NCBI GenBank assembly: GCA_030847615.1
Contig: JAUMIR010000015.1
Location: 7,395,501-7,459,500 of the forward strand
DNA from: Gambelia wislizenii
Lineage: Eukaryota; Chordata; Lepidosauria; Squamata; Crotaphytidae
Direction: 5' to 3'
DNA length: 64,000 nt
Shown here: in pieces, positions 32,953 to 45,040 of the stretch
Position numbering within the stretch: position 1 is the first letter of the stretch
How the letters are laid out: each line of letters opens with the position of its first letter
Made by a program: the position numbers and the translations under genes
The notes under the pieces: generated by a model
The model's input: the letters and a program-made list of their open reading frames with translations, nothing else
Database searches by the model: none
Told to the model about the DNA's origin: nothing

Positions 32953-34212
32953 GATGGAACTTTCTTCTGTCTTAGAGGGATCCTTCCTTCCTTCACAAGT
33001 TCCATAATTCTCCAACAAATGTCTGAACCTCTTCATTGTAATATTACCAGGGTTGCTTGGGGCCTGTGGGGACTCTCCGATGTCCTCATATTAATTTGGG
33101 TAATTGAATTAACTCAACTTGTCATGGGAGAGCCCAGGCAACAGCAGGACCTTTTAACCCATGTATACCGGTAATAATGGAGGAAACTTTAAGCCAAAAG
33201 GTATAATTAATTGATCTTTATTGGAAATTAATGTAAACAGCATCCGCACAAACACAGGCTTCAGATACTCACACAAGGCTATTGAAAATAATGGGAAGTA
33301 TTTAGACAGCAGAATAGAGTAAGGGGTATAGCAGGTTATATTGTATTGATCCTGCAGAGCTGAGATCATGAAGTACAGTGACAAGAAAGAGGTCTGGATG
33401 ATAGTCTGGCTGCACAGTGTGATGTGGAGTCTAGAGAAAATAGAACTATGCACTTGGTAACACAGATTGACAGAGTGTCTGGAAGAAAGGGATATGTGCA
33501 CACTTGGGTGGTATTTTAGGGTAATAGTTATATGAAATATTATCCCTGAAGGGATAGGCTTTTGAGTGAAATATGTTTCTTGGAACCTCCAAGGCCAAAA
33601 CAAAGGGTACTCCAGGAGAGTTAGTGATCATTACTGGGTGCTATACATTGGAACTTAATAGGAGCAACAAAAGGTCTTTTGTTGGAGGGGAGCAGGAGAG
33701 AAAGAACCCGTTTTTGTTGTGTGGGGTTTTTTTCTTTAATTTAATTTGGGAGACATATTTCCTCATCCTTAGATGTGTCCATACTGCATATGAGGGTATG
33801 TAATATCCTGTCTTTTGGGAGGGCACAAAAAGTAATGCATTGCACAAACTTTGTTTTCTTGAAAATATGATGCTTCCGCTCACAAAAATAGACCCCTCCC
33901 ACACAATCAATAGACTTATACCTGTGTGCATTGCTGAAAATGAATTTTGTGCATTGTACATGTTGACATTTGAAAAAAAAATCACCTGTCCACATTACCT
34001 TATTCTCTCTCTGTGTGTGAATTGCATCAAAACCTTAGATTGTGCAGTGAGAGTGGAGAAGTGACAGCTTTAAGAAATAGAGATCCTTTCTTTTCAGGAA
34101 GTGTTTCAGCAGAGGGTCGACACCCATCCATTTGGGAGATGATAGCTGAATATTGCACTGAGCAGGTAATCTGTACAACCTCCAAGATGCCTGCATGTAT
34201 GTGTACTTCATA
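32953..34212. other. unclassified intergenic sequence
   Basis: A minus-strand AATAAAGATC near 33214-33223 resembles a poly(A) signal, but no gene body was found upstream of it. Otherwise nothing is recognised. Confidence 0.4.
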
Positions 34213-34433
34213 TTGTTGTTAGAAGCATTCAAGTCATTTCTGACTTATGGCAACCCTAAGGTGAAACTATGTTGGAGCTTTCGTGACAAGATTTGATCAG
34301 AGGGTTTTGTCATTGCCTCCCTCTGAGGCTGAGAGAGTGTGACTTGGTCACGATCATCAAATGGATTTCCATGGTTGAAGGGGGATTAAAACCTGATCTT
34401 CAGAGTTGTAGTCTAATGCTCAAACCACTAACC
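34213..34433 (-). mobile_element. tRNA-derived SINE, old copy
   Basis: The reverse complement matches the SINE at 20532: it reads the head region (GTTAGTGGTTTGAGC), the middle, and a tail including GGTTGCCATAAGTCAGAAATG then ACAACAA. Confidence 0.7.
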
Positions 34434-34705
34434 CACAATCTCTCTCTCTCTCCATATACAAACACACACACAGAGATATACAGTACGCATATACAGTATA
34501 TGTGTGGAGGTTGTCTAGACCATTTCCATGGTCTAGAGGTTGCTTTATTAATATATTATCACAATTATGTTATTGTCAATAATTTATTATTGATATATTT
34601 TCATTGATATTGGCTACCACTCTGTTGAGCAGTTACAAATGCATAATCTAGACATATGTCCTCATAACTATTCAGTATTTATGCTTACTATCATAGCACT
34701 AGAAA

Positions 34706-34985
34706 GCTGGTGTGGTGTAGTGGTTCGAACATTGGACTATGATTCTGGAGACCAGGGATTGAATAGGATGCAGCACTGTGCTAGGGGGAAATGCAAAGTC
34801 TCTTTGCACATTTTAAAAATATGTTTATGCTGTGATCTACAAAATGTGTGAATTTTGTCATAAGACAGCCAACATGGTGTGGTGGCTCCAAGTGTTGAAA
34901 TACAACTCTGGAGACAAGGGTTTCAATCTCTGCTCAGAAACCCCCTGAGTGACTTTGGGCAAGTCACACTGCACTATTTGCAGAT
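34706..34985 (+). mobile_element. two tRNA-derived SINE head fragments
   Basis: 34706-34760 contains TGGTGTAGTGGTTCGAAC and ATTCTGGAGACCAGGG. 34867-34985 contains ACATGGTGTGGTGGCTCC, a box B-like segment and GGGCAAGTCACAC. Both lack full tails. Confidence 0.65.
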
Positions 34986-35008
34986 AGAACCTGCGCCCTA
35001 GTACCAAG

Positions 35009-35155
35009 TACAGTCGTCCCTCCACATTCGCCGGGGTTACGTTCTTGAGACCCCCACGAATGTGGAAAAACCAAAAATAACAACTGCTCCCGCAATCCCC
35101 CCCCAGAGGGAGGGACGTGGCGGGAGGGTGTCTGGCCAGCCTGGCTGGCCTCTCA
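35009..35155 (+). mobile_element. Tigger-like MITE, left end, truncated by CR1
   Basis: TA then CAGTCGTCCCTCCACATTCG is the same terminal motif as at 32718. The sequence becomes unrelated after about 35110 and a CR1 begins at 35156. Confidence 0.55.
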
Positions 35156-35572
35156 TAGAATCATAGAATCATAGAATTGCAGAGTTGGAAGAGACCACGA
35201 GGGCCATCCAGTCCAACCCCCCTGCCACGCAGGAAATCACAATCAAAGCATCCCCGACAGATGGCCATCCAGCCTCTGTTTAAAGACCTCCAAGGAAGGA
35301 GACCCCACCACGCTCCGAGGGAGTGTGTTCCACTGCCGAACAGCTCTTACTGTCAAAAAGTTCCTCCTCATGTTGAGGTGGAATCTCTGTTCCTGGAGCT
35401 TGCACCCATTGCTCCGTGTTCCAGTCTCTGGAGCAGCAGAAAACAAGCCTGCTCCATCCTCAGCGTGACATCCCTTCAAATACTTAAACAGGGCTATCAT
35501 ATCGCCTCTAAACCGTCTTTTTTCCAGGCTAAACATACCCAGCTCCCTAAGTCTCTCCTCATAAGGCATTGT
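35156..35572 (-). mobile_element. CR1 LINE 3' fragment, open frame
   Basis: The minus-strand frame 35243-35569 encodes the intact ORF2 C-terminus ([18 protein letters not shown] to [11 protein letters not shown]). The 3' end is the TCATAGAATCATAGAATCAT repeat at 35154-35176 (plus strand). Confidence 0.9.
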
Positions 35573-35579
35573 GAGGCCA

Positions 35580-35790
35580 CCTAAACGTTAGGAAGAACTT
35601 CCTGACAGTAAGAGCTGTTCGGAAGTGGAATGCACTGCCTCAGTGTGTGGTGGAATCTCCTTCTTTGGAGGTTTTTATACAGAGGCTGGATGACCATCTG
35701 TCAGGAATGATTTGATTGTGTATTCCTGCATGGCAGGGGGTTGGACTGAATGGCCCTTGTGGTCTCTTACAACTCTATGTTCCTATGATT
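35580..35790 (+). mobile_element. old CR1 LINE 3' fragment
   Basis: A plus-strand CR1 end (AGGAAGAACTTCCTGACAGT, GTTGGACTGAATGGCCCTT) with a degenerate terminal repeat, head-to-head with the previous copy. Confidence 0.85.
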
Positions 35791-37424
35791 CATTTTGGGA
35801 CTTTTGCTGTGCAAAATTCACACATGGCTGATTTGCAGAGATTTTCTGCATAGGTGTCAACAGATTTCAACAGTTTAGAAATCCAGGCTTTGAGGGTCAA
35901 TGCACCAAAACTTTATTACAGAAACTGCAGCAAGCACCATCCGTTGACTTTTATTGTCAGGACTGAGTAGTCCTCATTAGTACAGTACATTTCATGCACT
36001 GAAACTTTTTGGTAGGCTACAATCTTATTTGTTAATTAAGCAAAACAGTCTACTTTCTCAGGCTAAACTTACTTTTGTTTCTATACAATGTTCTTCCAGG
36101 ATACTAACCTTGAACACTGCAGCACTGTTTCCCTCCCCACTGCTAGATAATTAAACAAGCAGCCAATAACAAACAGGCTGCATATATGTTCCCCGTGACC
36201 AACTATAATATCACACCATTATTTCTACACCATATATTCTCATGGCAGGCAAACTGTTTGTACCAGCACCTGGCAGGAGGGAACATAATCTATGTACAAA
36301 GTAATATTCTTGCACAAATATTTTCTGTTCAGAAAATGCTGTTTCCTGCAGAGAGAGAGAGAGAGGGCAAAACAATTACATGTGAATTTTGTGCAGAGTA
36401 AGTCCCATACTGTGAAGATTCTTATCAGTCCAGGATTCTGAAACAGGCATGGTTTCCTCACCCCATCTCTTAGGAGATTATCAGATGTGCTAAATATGGC
36501 ATTATCACGATGCCAGGAGATAGCTGAAAGTCTTCCTTTTCAGACCATGTCCCCATCTTGTCATGCACCCATGCTGCTGCTGTTCTGCCAGTGCTGCTTT
36601 TTATTGATGGGCTAAGCTATCAATAGATCTCCTATTCTGTTTCTGTAACAGAATGTCCTGAGTCTGAAAAGGTGCCCTGTTATGCTGGCATGATGCCAGC
36701 ATCAATGGGAAGTCCATGACAGAACACTTCTGGGTGAGATCGGGACATCAAGGTAAGTGATACATTTCTCACTTTCTGTTCACCAGAGTTTCCAACTTAT
36801 GATGGCAGTTAAACAAAATAATCAGAGACAACATTGACAATCCACTTAAGCATTCTTACTGGAATTTCAGGATATTTATATGGGAATTGAGCTGGATCTT
36901 TTAGTATTCTTTTAGATATTTATTATAAGTATTCATAGATATATACATATGCATTCCCCTTAAGGAGAAACACAGACATAGCACGGTCTGATGTTCAATA
37001 TATTCCATTACTTTGCGTGCAAGGTATCATACATCAATTATTACATTTTATGTCCTTCAAGATGTTAGATGTTCATAAGAACTTTCTTAAGGACTTACCC
37101 TTTATCTCTCTATTTAGTTCTTTAACAAGCTTTAACAGGTAACCATTAATGCATGTAAGAACATGACCCTTTCAAACCGTTTAACTTGAATTAAATCTTA
37201 TGCCATATCTTTATACTCTATAGGTGATACTGGGTTCAATTCTGTACTTTAAAGTTATATGAGCAGTCCAAGAAGCTGACAAGAGAATATATCTCTGGCC
37301 TAAAACAATTCTTCTTGTCAAGGTTCTTAGTATTTGAAAACAAACAAACAAGCAGGGTTTTTTGGACCATTTTTGGTCTATTCTATTTTTTAATTTTGGG
37401 AATATTCTTCCATCCCTCCAGCAG
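35791..37424. other. unclassified sequence with dispersed-repeat copies
   Basis: It contains copies of the GGGACTT...CAAAATTC family at 35797-35828 (plus) and 36381-36405 (minus), and an AG run at 36350-36364. No gene was seen. Confidence 0.4.
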
Positions 37425-37975
37425 TCTGGTTTATGTCCAAACTATCTGAAATACCTTATCTCTCCATATGCACCTTTGAGAGTCTTAAGACCTACAGGGG
37501 AAGGCTTTCTCTCAGTCCTGCCACCACCACAGGCTCATGTGGTAAGAAGAGAGCATTCTCAGTGGCTACTCCCACCTCTGGAATTTGCTGGGCCCACCCC
37601 CTCCCTGCTCTCCTTGCACAGGCAGGCAAAGTCCTTCTTGCTTAAGCTGGCTTTTAAAGTGTAAGCAGGGAGACTTCTTATTGGGATATCTATTTTATTT
37701 TTTTAAAAAATTGTATATGTCTTTTAAAGCAGATGAAAGGCTGTCCCTCTATCCCAACTGCCACTACTGTGGCCTTGGAGGGAGAGAAAACCAGCCATAT
37801 TGGCTAGACTCTTCTACTGCCACCCCCTTTTCCTTTTGTATCATGTCTTATTCAGATTTTAAGCCTGATGGCAGAGATCTAACAAATTAACAATTTCTGA
37901 GATGCTCTGAGAGATTTTGTGCCTGAAGAGTGGGGAAAGACTGAATTAATAAATGAATAAATCAATAAAATGAAT
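37425..37975 (+). mobile_element. L2-like LINE C-terminal fragment, decayed
   Basis: The translation shows the decayed end of an L2-type ORF2 (KYLISPYAPLRVLRP, REHSQW, FLLKLAFKV) followed by an AATAAATGAATAAAT-type tail near 37950-37975. Confidence 0.5.
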
Positions 37976-38615
37976 TTAGGGTTTTTCCAGATGGTCAAAA
38001 TACAACATCTTGTCCTGGTCTCAGAGCACTGCAATCCTGATGACACAGAGCATTTGCCCTGTTCTGCCCCATTGTGTTCTGCCTCAGCACCCCTGGGGCA
38101 GATACAAGGATGAGATGGAAGGGAAGGTGGAGCAGGGCCCAATAGAACAATCCCCCCCCAAAAAAATACCCAGTTTACTCCATTTCCACCTGGAGGAAAT
38201 GGATCAGGCCCCGTATGTCCCCAGGAGCCCATCTCAGCAGAATGGCCCTCACTGCTGCTGTGGTATTTCTGGCTGTCCTGGAATGCAGGCTGGAGTCCCA
38301 TAGCATGTGACCAAAGCTGATCACCTACGGGGGGGGGGAGGTCCATCACATGTTGTGGGCCCCCTTCTGTGTCAGTGAGGAAAATGGCTGCAGTGATAGA
38401 CCAGAGTGCCCATCAGGAATTCCTCCCATTCTGTGGAAGGAATAGAGAAACAACAAGCCAGTTCCATAGCAGGGATATATCAAGAATGTTTGACGTGGTG
38501 GTTTTTAATTGTTTTTAAATGTTATTGTTAAGGGCTTTTTTAATTAATTCACTTTGGGAGCGGCTTTGGATCCCACACAAGGATAAAAGTGCCATACAGA
38601 CTAAATCAAACCAAT
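37976..38615. other. unclassified, with a LINE-like 3' tail
   Basis: 38480-38610 (TTTGGGAGCGGCTTTGGATC, then GATAAAAGTGCCATA) resembles a LINE 3' UTR. The rest is unassigned. Confidence 0.35.
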
Positions 38616-38763
38616 TCTCCTTCCTTGGAGGTCTTTAAACAGAGGCTGGATGGCCATCTGTCAGGGATGCTTTGATTGTGATTTCCTGCATGGCAGCCGG
38701 TTGGACTGGATGGCCCTCGTGGTCCCTTCCAACTTTACAATTCTATGATTCTATTATTCTATG
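38616..38763 (+). mobile_element. CR1 LINE 3' fragment
   Basis: It begins TCTCCTTCCTTGGAGGTC and ends in ATTCTATGATTCTATTATTC. Only the last ~20 codons plus the 3' UTR are present. Confidence 0.9.
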
Positions 38764-39185
38764 AAATCAATAAATAAGATCTTCAGGAGTTTTATGAACT
38801 TTTTAAAGAGAATTTTTCAAACAGTTATTTTCAAACAAAAGGATAAATCTGCTGGCAATGAGTATAACTCAGCAAGCATACTATCTCAGTATTTCAGAGT
38901 GACTTTCTCAGAGGGGATATGATGACAATGCTGGGTTTATTTTGGGAGGGTAGGATTCAACATTCAAAATGCCTTTCCAGAAGGTACTTTGCTCTAGTAT
39001 CAGTTTAGGACCATGTATGAATCTAACCAATGAAGGGAAGCTGTTTCTGATAAAGTTATCATTGCTAATGAAGCCTTCTGAAACTTTCATGTCATGCACC
39101 AGCTTTTCTGATAGAAAAATAGTCCAAAATCTATTGTGGATTTATATTTTTTCATATGCTGCCTTCCTCCCAAGGACCCTATTTA
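38764..39185. other. unclassified intergenic sequence
   Basis: Nothing recognisable. Confidence 0.4.
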
Positions 39186-39670
39186 TTCATGCAGAAGATG
39201 CCAGCCATAGATGCAGGCAAAATGTCAGAAATAAACTCTTCCAGAACACAGCCTCACAGCCTGGAAAAAAACCAAGGAAAATCTATGGATGCCGGCAGTG
39301 AAAGCCTTCGACTGTCAGGCTCATCCCTGAATTCTGGGATTGAGAGTGGAATTCATGGAGGACCCTGACATGAGGCCGGTTTCCCTTGCCTAGGCCCCTG
39401 GAGTTTTGGAGGTGGGCCAGCCCGCCTTTTTGGCCTGGGAACGCTGCTCTCCACCACAGCTCAAGGTCAATTCTCCAGGTACAGGCCCGGCTGTTCCTCC
39501 TCCCTACACACCACTCTCACGCTATGGGGGTTTATCTGGAGATTTGTGCTGGCTGTATTCAGTCCCCTCTTTTTTTCATATTCCTGACACATGTTTCCTT
39601 ACCAATAAAGAATTTCTATTGCGTGAATGCGAGCGTGTGTTCTCACTACATCACATCGACTTCACATACT
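39186..39670 (+). repeat. Penelope-type terminal repeat split by a solo LTR
   Basis: 39186-39312 matches the 11541-11660 block (reverse) through GTGAAAGCCTTCGAC. The next bases expected from the other copy (TTCAC) appear after the LTR at 39661-39665. Confidence 0.65.
39313..39655 (+). mobile_element. solo LTR (343 bp) with 5-bp target duplication
   Basis: It starts TGTCAGGCTC and ends ATCACA. TCGAC occurs immediately before (39308-39312) and after (39656-39660). An AATAAA poly(A) signal lies at 39603-39608. TG...CA ends, a five-base duplication and no internal region define a solo LTR, probably of a Ty3/gypsy-type or retroviral element. The family was not identified. Confidence 0.8.
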
Positions 39671-40221
39671 TCTTTGTTGTTTCTTTTCATTTATATAAGA
39701 GAAAGGGGAGATAGTGGACTTTTTAGCTAATAAGCATAGTGGCTGGAATCCTATATAGCAGTTACAAATGCATAATATAAAGTTACATGCTGCTTTTGTT
39801 TTCATGATCCATATGTAGCCTCTACTTTAGGGACTGTGGAAATCCCCCAATTTTCACTTAACAGGCAGCAGCCTCAGTGACTGATGGGGGCCTGTTCCCC
39901 TCAATCAAGAAGCAATGGGCTGATGGCTGTAACTTCCTTATGCAAGGAAGCTCCAGAGTGAGGGCAAATTGCAAAACGTGTCCTGTTTCTTCCTGTCATA
40001 TTGGAGATTGCTCACAGAAGAGGGTGGGAACATTAGTCAAACACTTCCTGAGTGATAGGGGAACAGACTCCCATTGATTGTAGCACCATCTGATTGGAGG
40101 TGGGGGATATTCCAGGATGCACTACTGAGCTATTTAACTATCATAGTTACATAGCAATGTAATTTGTATAGGATTCCAGCCAGTATTTTTCAGCATCTCT
40201 AGGCAGACATATACATCTCTA
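39671..40221. other. unclassified intergenic sequence
   Basis: Nothing recognisable. Confidence 0.4.
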
Positions 40222-40817
40222 GGCAGCTCTCCACTGGCTGCCTATTCGTTTCCGGGCACAGTACAAGGTGTTGGTTATAACCTTTAAAGCCCTGCATGGT
40301 TTGGGTCCAACTTATCTCCGGGACCGCCTCCTTCCGTACGACCCTCCCCGCGCACTTCGGTCCTCTGGGAGGAATCTGTTACAGCCTATGAAAACAAGGC
40401 TGTCGGTGACGTCCCAGAGGGCCTTCTCCGCTGCTGCTCCCAGATTATGGAATGGCCTGCCGGACGAGATCCGTCTTATTAACACCTTAGACAGCTTTAA
40501 AAAAGCTGTCAAGATGGATTTTTTCCGGCAGGCCTTTCCTGAATAACTATCCCGGCCCAAGACTCGGCTGTCCTCCCTGAGCTGTAATCAGATTTTTTTA
40601 AAAAAACAAACAAACAAACAAACAAACAAAAACAAACCCAAAACTATTGTATGTTTTAATCTTTTTCTAATTTATATATTTTTAATTTACTGTATGTTTT
40701 TAATCTTTTATAGTTTAATATTATTTTAAGGGGGGGTGGGCTAGGGTACTGGACTATGGAGTTTTTATATTGTAAGCCGCCCCGATTGCATTACAGAGGG
40801 GTGGGATAGAAATAAAA

Positions 40818-40857
<40 letters not shown>

Positions 40858-40859
40858 TT
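40222..40859 (+). mobile_element. L2-like LINE 3' end with (ATT)n tail
   Basis: The open frame 40268-40546 encodes the end of an L2/CR1-type ORF2 (TFKALHGLGPTYLRDRLLPY, then PRALRSSGRNLL, RAFSAAAPRLWNGLPDEIR). A 3' UTR with TAAGCCGCCCCGATTG follows, then a GGGATAGAAATAAAAT(ATT)n tail at 40819-40858. An AAAC microsatellite sits at 40604-40630. The intact frame suggests a relatively young copy. Confidence 0.75.
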
Positions 40860-41169
40860 CCAGGGAGCTTTTTGAATGCTCTCCACTTTTGGTTTGCTTA
40901 CTTGTTTTTCTTTATTTTTTCCAGTAAGCACTGTAATTTCCCTTGTATCTCTCCAGCACTAGTTCCACATTCTAGAAGTTCATCCATACTGGCTTCTCAT
41001 AGCAGTAGGAAAATCTGGCTGTATTGGGCTCATTTGGGTGGTTAGATAGTTGTCTATTTCCTTTCATCCTTCCTTGTACATCATTACTCAAGCTAGATGT
41101 GTGGTGGAACAGGATAACCATTTCAGACAGAAGGAATCTACTTTTCTTCAGTCAATAGATATAGCCAGC
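40860..41169. other. unclassified intergenic sequence
   Basis: Nothing recognisable. Confidence 0.4.
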
Positions 41170-41950
41170 CAGATATAGCCAATTTGCCAAGATTGACAAA
41201 GAGATCACAGATTAGCAAAGTCATATAGCACATTTGGAAGACTTTACAAAAGAGTCTGGAGTAATAAACACCTGAGGCGAAGCACAAAAATCAGTGTGTA
41301 TAAGAGCCATTGTACTATCTATTCTCCTTTATGGGTCTGAAACATGTGTCACCTATCACCACCACTTACGACTCCTCGAACACTTTCATCAGTGCTGTAT
41401 ATGCACAATCCTAAATGTACACTGGGCTGACTATGTGATGAATGTTGCTGTCCTTGAGCAAGCAGGGATCACCAGCATTGAGGCCATGATATTGAGAACA
41501 CAGCTGCGCTGGGCAGGGCACGTTTCTAGGATGGAGGACCATCGCCTCCCAAAAATAGTACTCTATGGTGAACTTGCCACAGGTCAGCTTAAGAGGGGCA
41601 CTCCAAAAAAGTGATACAAGGACTCCCTGAAACAACATCTCAGGCTCGGCCAAATTGATCACCAACAATGGTCCGCCCTGGCCTCACATTGGGAGGCATG
41701 GAGACACAGTATCCACAATGTTGCAGCCTTACTTGAGATCTCACGCCAAACAAGTCTTGAAGAGAAACGACAATGCAGAAAGAATCACAACCTGGAAACA
41801 TCACCCAAGGAGACCGTCTGCTGTGCTTTCTGCAACCGGACTTGTTTATCTCAGATTGGCCTTTTTAGTCATCAATGCGCTTGCAGAAAGCATGGGATGA
41901 GTCCTTCCTGAATCTTCATTTGCGAAGAAAAGCAGAGAGAGATAGCCAGG
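41170..41950 (+). mobile_element. LINE (clade uncertain) ORF2 C-terminal fragment
   Basis: It encodes VLSILLYGSETC, HHHLRLLEHFHQCC, QAGITSIEAMILRTQLRWAG and RGTPKK then a stop, followed by a 3' segment shared with 27430-27720. It is the same family as 27725-28655 and 45041-45760. Confidence 0.7.
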
Positions 41951-43734
41951 GAAGCCTCACTATAGTTGCTATTGTTTAAATAAATGTTTTATTATACACA
42001 GCTGTTTTAACAACATAAATATGGACAGCATTTTATGTATGGAATGTATAAGGGTATAGGTGGGACAGAAGGAACCACAAGCTGTGGGGAATTAGTTATG
42101 TTTCAGTTAAGGAATTCAGAACCTGTAAAACACACACACACCAGTAATAAAGGGATTGAATGAACCATCTCATTGTTATAAAGATCTGTCTTCCAAGTGG
42201 ATGAAAGGAATCCAAGCCAGTAAGCCAAGACAGGAAGATGGAAGCCAATTGCTTGAGATGTCCCAGATAGTGTAAAAGAAAATATTAAGGCTTGAAATAT
42301 GTGAATAGTTTAATCTGACTCCTGAAGATTTTATCTTAAAAATAGGTTGCCTTTCCATAGAACTAACACAGCTGCACATTATGATAACCAGACAAAAATA
42401 CCAACCAGTCTGCAAATTAGGTAGGCATGATTATGTTTTCATAGAACAAGTTCCCCCAAGAAAAGTTGTGTCATATCATGAGTCACTTGCATCAAAGCTG
42501 TCAAGAGTTGTGATTCTAATGTTGTAGACAAGTTTAGTTGACCACTACCATTTACTATAATGCAACTAACTTGTTAATGTTGAATTCAAACCAAAGATGA
42601 TAGTGTCAACAGTTGATTAGCATCTTGGCCTAGATCCTGCATCAGGAGAATGAAGTAAAGTTCCACCCAGATGAAATGAAACTCTTCTCCCTATCACCTC
42701 CCACAGAGCTCATCTTCCCCCTGTGGTGATTCCCCCAGAATGGCCATGTAGTGGCCAGGAGAAAGCGAGTTGGGAGTGGCAAAGGAAATCTGGCTGTGTC
42801 CTTATTGCACAGTGCCAGATGCACAGTTCCATAGACATCTTCTGAGTCCTCTGGCTGTCTTGACATCCTCCACTCACATTTCTGCTGGCCACCATGTGGC
42901 CAAGTAGGGGGGAGGAGGCATAGGAGGAAGGTGACTTCTAAAAGGATGCGGATCATTGCTCAGGGGAGATAGGGAATTCCTCCCTCCCACAACAACAACA
43001 AAAAGATGTCAGAATTGTGCTGATGTTTGTCACTAATAGGATGCTGGGCATAATTATATTTATATGTAAGCACATGTTGGTACTTGTACTATTATCTTTT
43101 AAACATTTCTTATTCCTTAGCTCAATAGAGTAAAATTGTCATTCAGGTCTTCTCTTTATATAAATACTATATTTGGGATTTCCACATTAAAAAAATACCT
43201 TCAGTGTTTCATATACCTTTGTAATCTTAATTTAAACAACATTCATTTAGTAAAAACTATCCTGATCTAAAAACAAAGCAAAACAGTTGATTAGCACATT
43301 CCTGTATTGATTTGAGAAGAACAGGTGGGAAATCTGTTTGTCCCCAAAATCATTCAGCCTCAATTTTGGTTCATACAACCTTGGGTTATCAGAAATGGAA
43401 GTCAAGCATAGCCTCTCCATCCATGTATGCATTACAAAATATGATATGATCCCTTCCTATCTGCTAGTGACTCATACCATCATAAAGCTCTTTCATTGGG
43501 ACCAAGGACATTTTCAGATACTTACAGCGCAAGGAAGTCTTGGAAGAGACACGGCACTGTTGCACGGCAGGGCATCCTTTTCAGATGCCGCCGCCCCTCT
43601 TCCGAAATCATTGGTGTCACTTCCGTGAAGGATTGGAAGCGGCTGCGCCATATTTTAATCACGGAAGTTGCCCATGATTAAAAGCTGGCGAAATATGGCA
43701 CAGCCACTTCCAGATGACCTGTGTCTAAGCATCG
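41951..43734. other. unclassified intergenic sequence
   Basis: A short ACAC run is at 42130-42140. No supported gene. Short frames on both strands lack domains. Confidence 0.4.
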
Positions 43735-43815
43735 ACAGGGGTAGTATGACCCTGTTGGTGCTTTTGGACCTCTCAGCGGCTTTTGATATGATAGATCATA
43801 GCATCCTCTTAGATT
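43735..43815 (+). mobile_element. L2-like LINE RT scrap
   Basis: The translation reads TLLVLLDLSAAFDMIDHSIL, the RT motif A region of L2-type elements. Flanking sequence is too decayed to extend. Confidence 0.65.
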
Positions 43816-43940
43816 GCTCAGATTTGATAAGGTGCACTCAGAAAACTTCTCAGAAACTCTGTTGTTTTGAGTGTTTTTGGCTAGTTGCCTGAGAAACAGT
43901 TAAGTTCCTGCCAGACTCTGTAATATCTTCAAGAAACCTA

Positions 43941-44182
43941 AGAATCATAGAATCATAGAATCATAGAATCATAGAATTGCAGAGTTGGAAGAGACCACGA
44001 GGGCCATCCAGTCCAACCCCCCTGCCACGCAGGAATTCACAATCAAAGCATCCCCGACAGATGGCCATCCAGCCTCTGTTTAAAGACCTCCAAGGAAGGA
44101 GACCCCACCACGCTCCGAGGGAGTGCGTTCCACTGCCGAACAGCTCTTACTGTCAAAAAGTTCCTCCTAATGTTGAGGTGGA
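43941..44182 (-). mobile_element. CR1 LINE 3' end, extra partial copy
   Basis: It has four to five ATAGAATC repeats and then the 3' UTR and last ORF2 codons. At 44182 it runs directly into the 3' UTR of the next CR1, so the two 3' ends are in tandem. Confidence 0.85.
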
Positions 44183-45040
44183 AGAGACCATGAGGGCCAT
44201 CCAGTCCAACCCCATTCTGCCACGCAGGAAATCTTGATCAAAGCATCCCTGACAGATGGCCATCCAGCCTCTGTTTAAAGACCTCCAAGGAAGGAGACCC
44301 CACCATGCTGCGAGGGAGTGTGTTCCACTGCCTAACAGCTCTTACTGTCAAAAAGTTCCTCCTCATGTTGAGGTGGAATCTCTGTTCCTGGAGCTTGCAT
44401 CCATTGCTCCGTGTTCCAGTCTCTAGAGCAGCAGAAAACAAGCCCGCTCCATCCTCAGCGTGACACCCCTTCAAATATTTAAACAGGGCTATCATATCGC
44501 CTCTTAACCGTCTTTTTTCCAGGCTAAGCATACCCAGCTCCCTAAGTCTCTCCTCATAAGGCATGGTTTCCAGACCGTTCACCATTTTAGTTGCCCTTCT
44601 CTGGACACGCTCCAATTTGTCAATATTCTTTTTGAATTGTGGTGCCCAGAACTGGACACAGTATTCTAGGTGAGGTCTGACCAAGGTAGAATAGAGAGGC
44701 ACTATTACTTCCCTTGATCTAGATACTATATTTCTATTGATACAGCCCAAAATCGCATTGGCCTTTTTAGCTGCCACATCACACTGTTGATTCATGTTCA
44801 ATTTGTGGTCTACTAGGACTCCTAGATCCCTTTCGCACGTAGTCTCATTCAGCCAGGTCTCTCCCATCCTATATTTATGCATTTCATTTTTCTGCCCTAA
44901 GTGCAGTACTTTACATTTCTTTGTATTGAATTTCATTTTGTTAGCTTTGGTCCAGCTCTTCTGTCTATCCAGGTCATTTTGAATTTTGATCCTGTCCTCT
45001 AGGGTATTAGCTGCTCCTCCTAATTTTGTGTCATCTGCAT
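44183..45040 (-). mobile_element. CR1 LINE, 5'-truncated in the RT active site
   Basis: On the minus strand it begins at ADDTKLGGAANTLEDRIK and runs without a stop to [11 protein letters not shown]. It is fused in frame to another LINE's RT at about 45040. It lacks its own terminal repeats, being joined to the partial copy at 44182. Confidence 0.85.

Noticed and set aside
33154..33603. 149-codon minus-strand frame followed by an AATAAAGATC, as a keratin-like gene
   Set aside because: No core box, no acceptor and unusual composition; at most an old 3' UTR.
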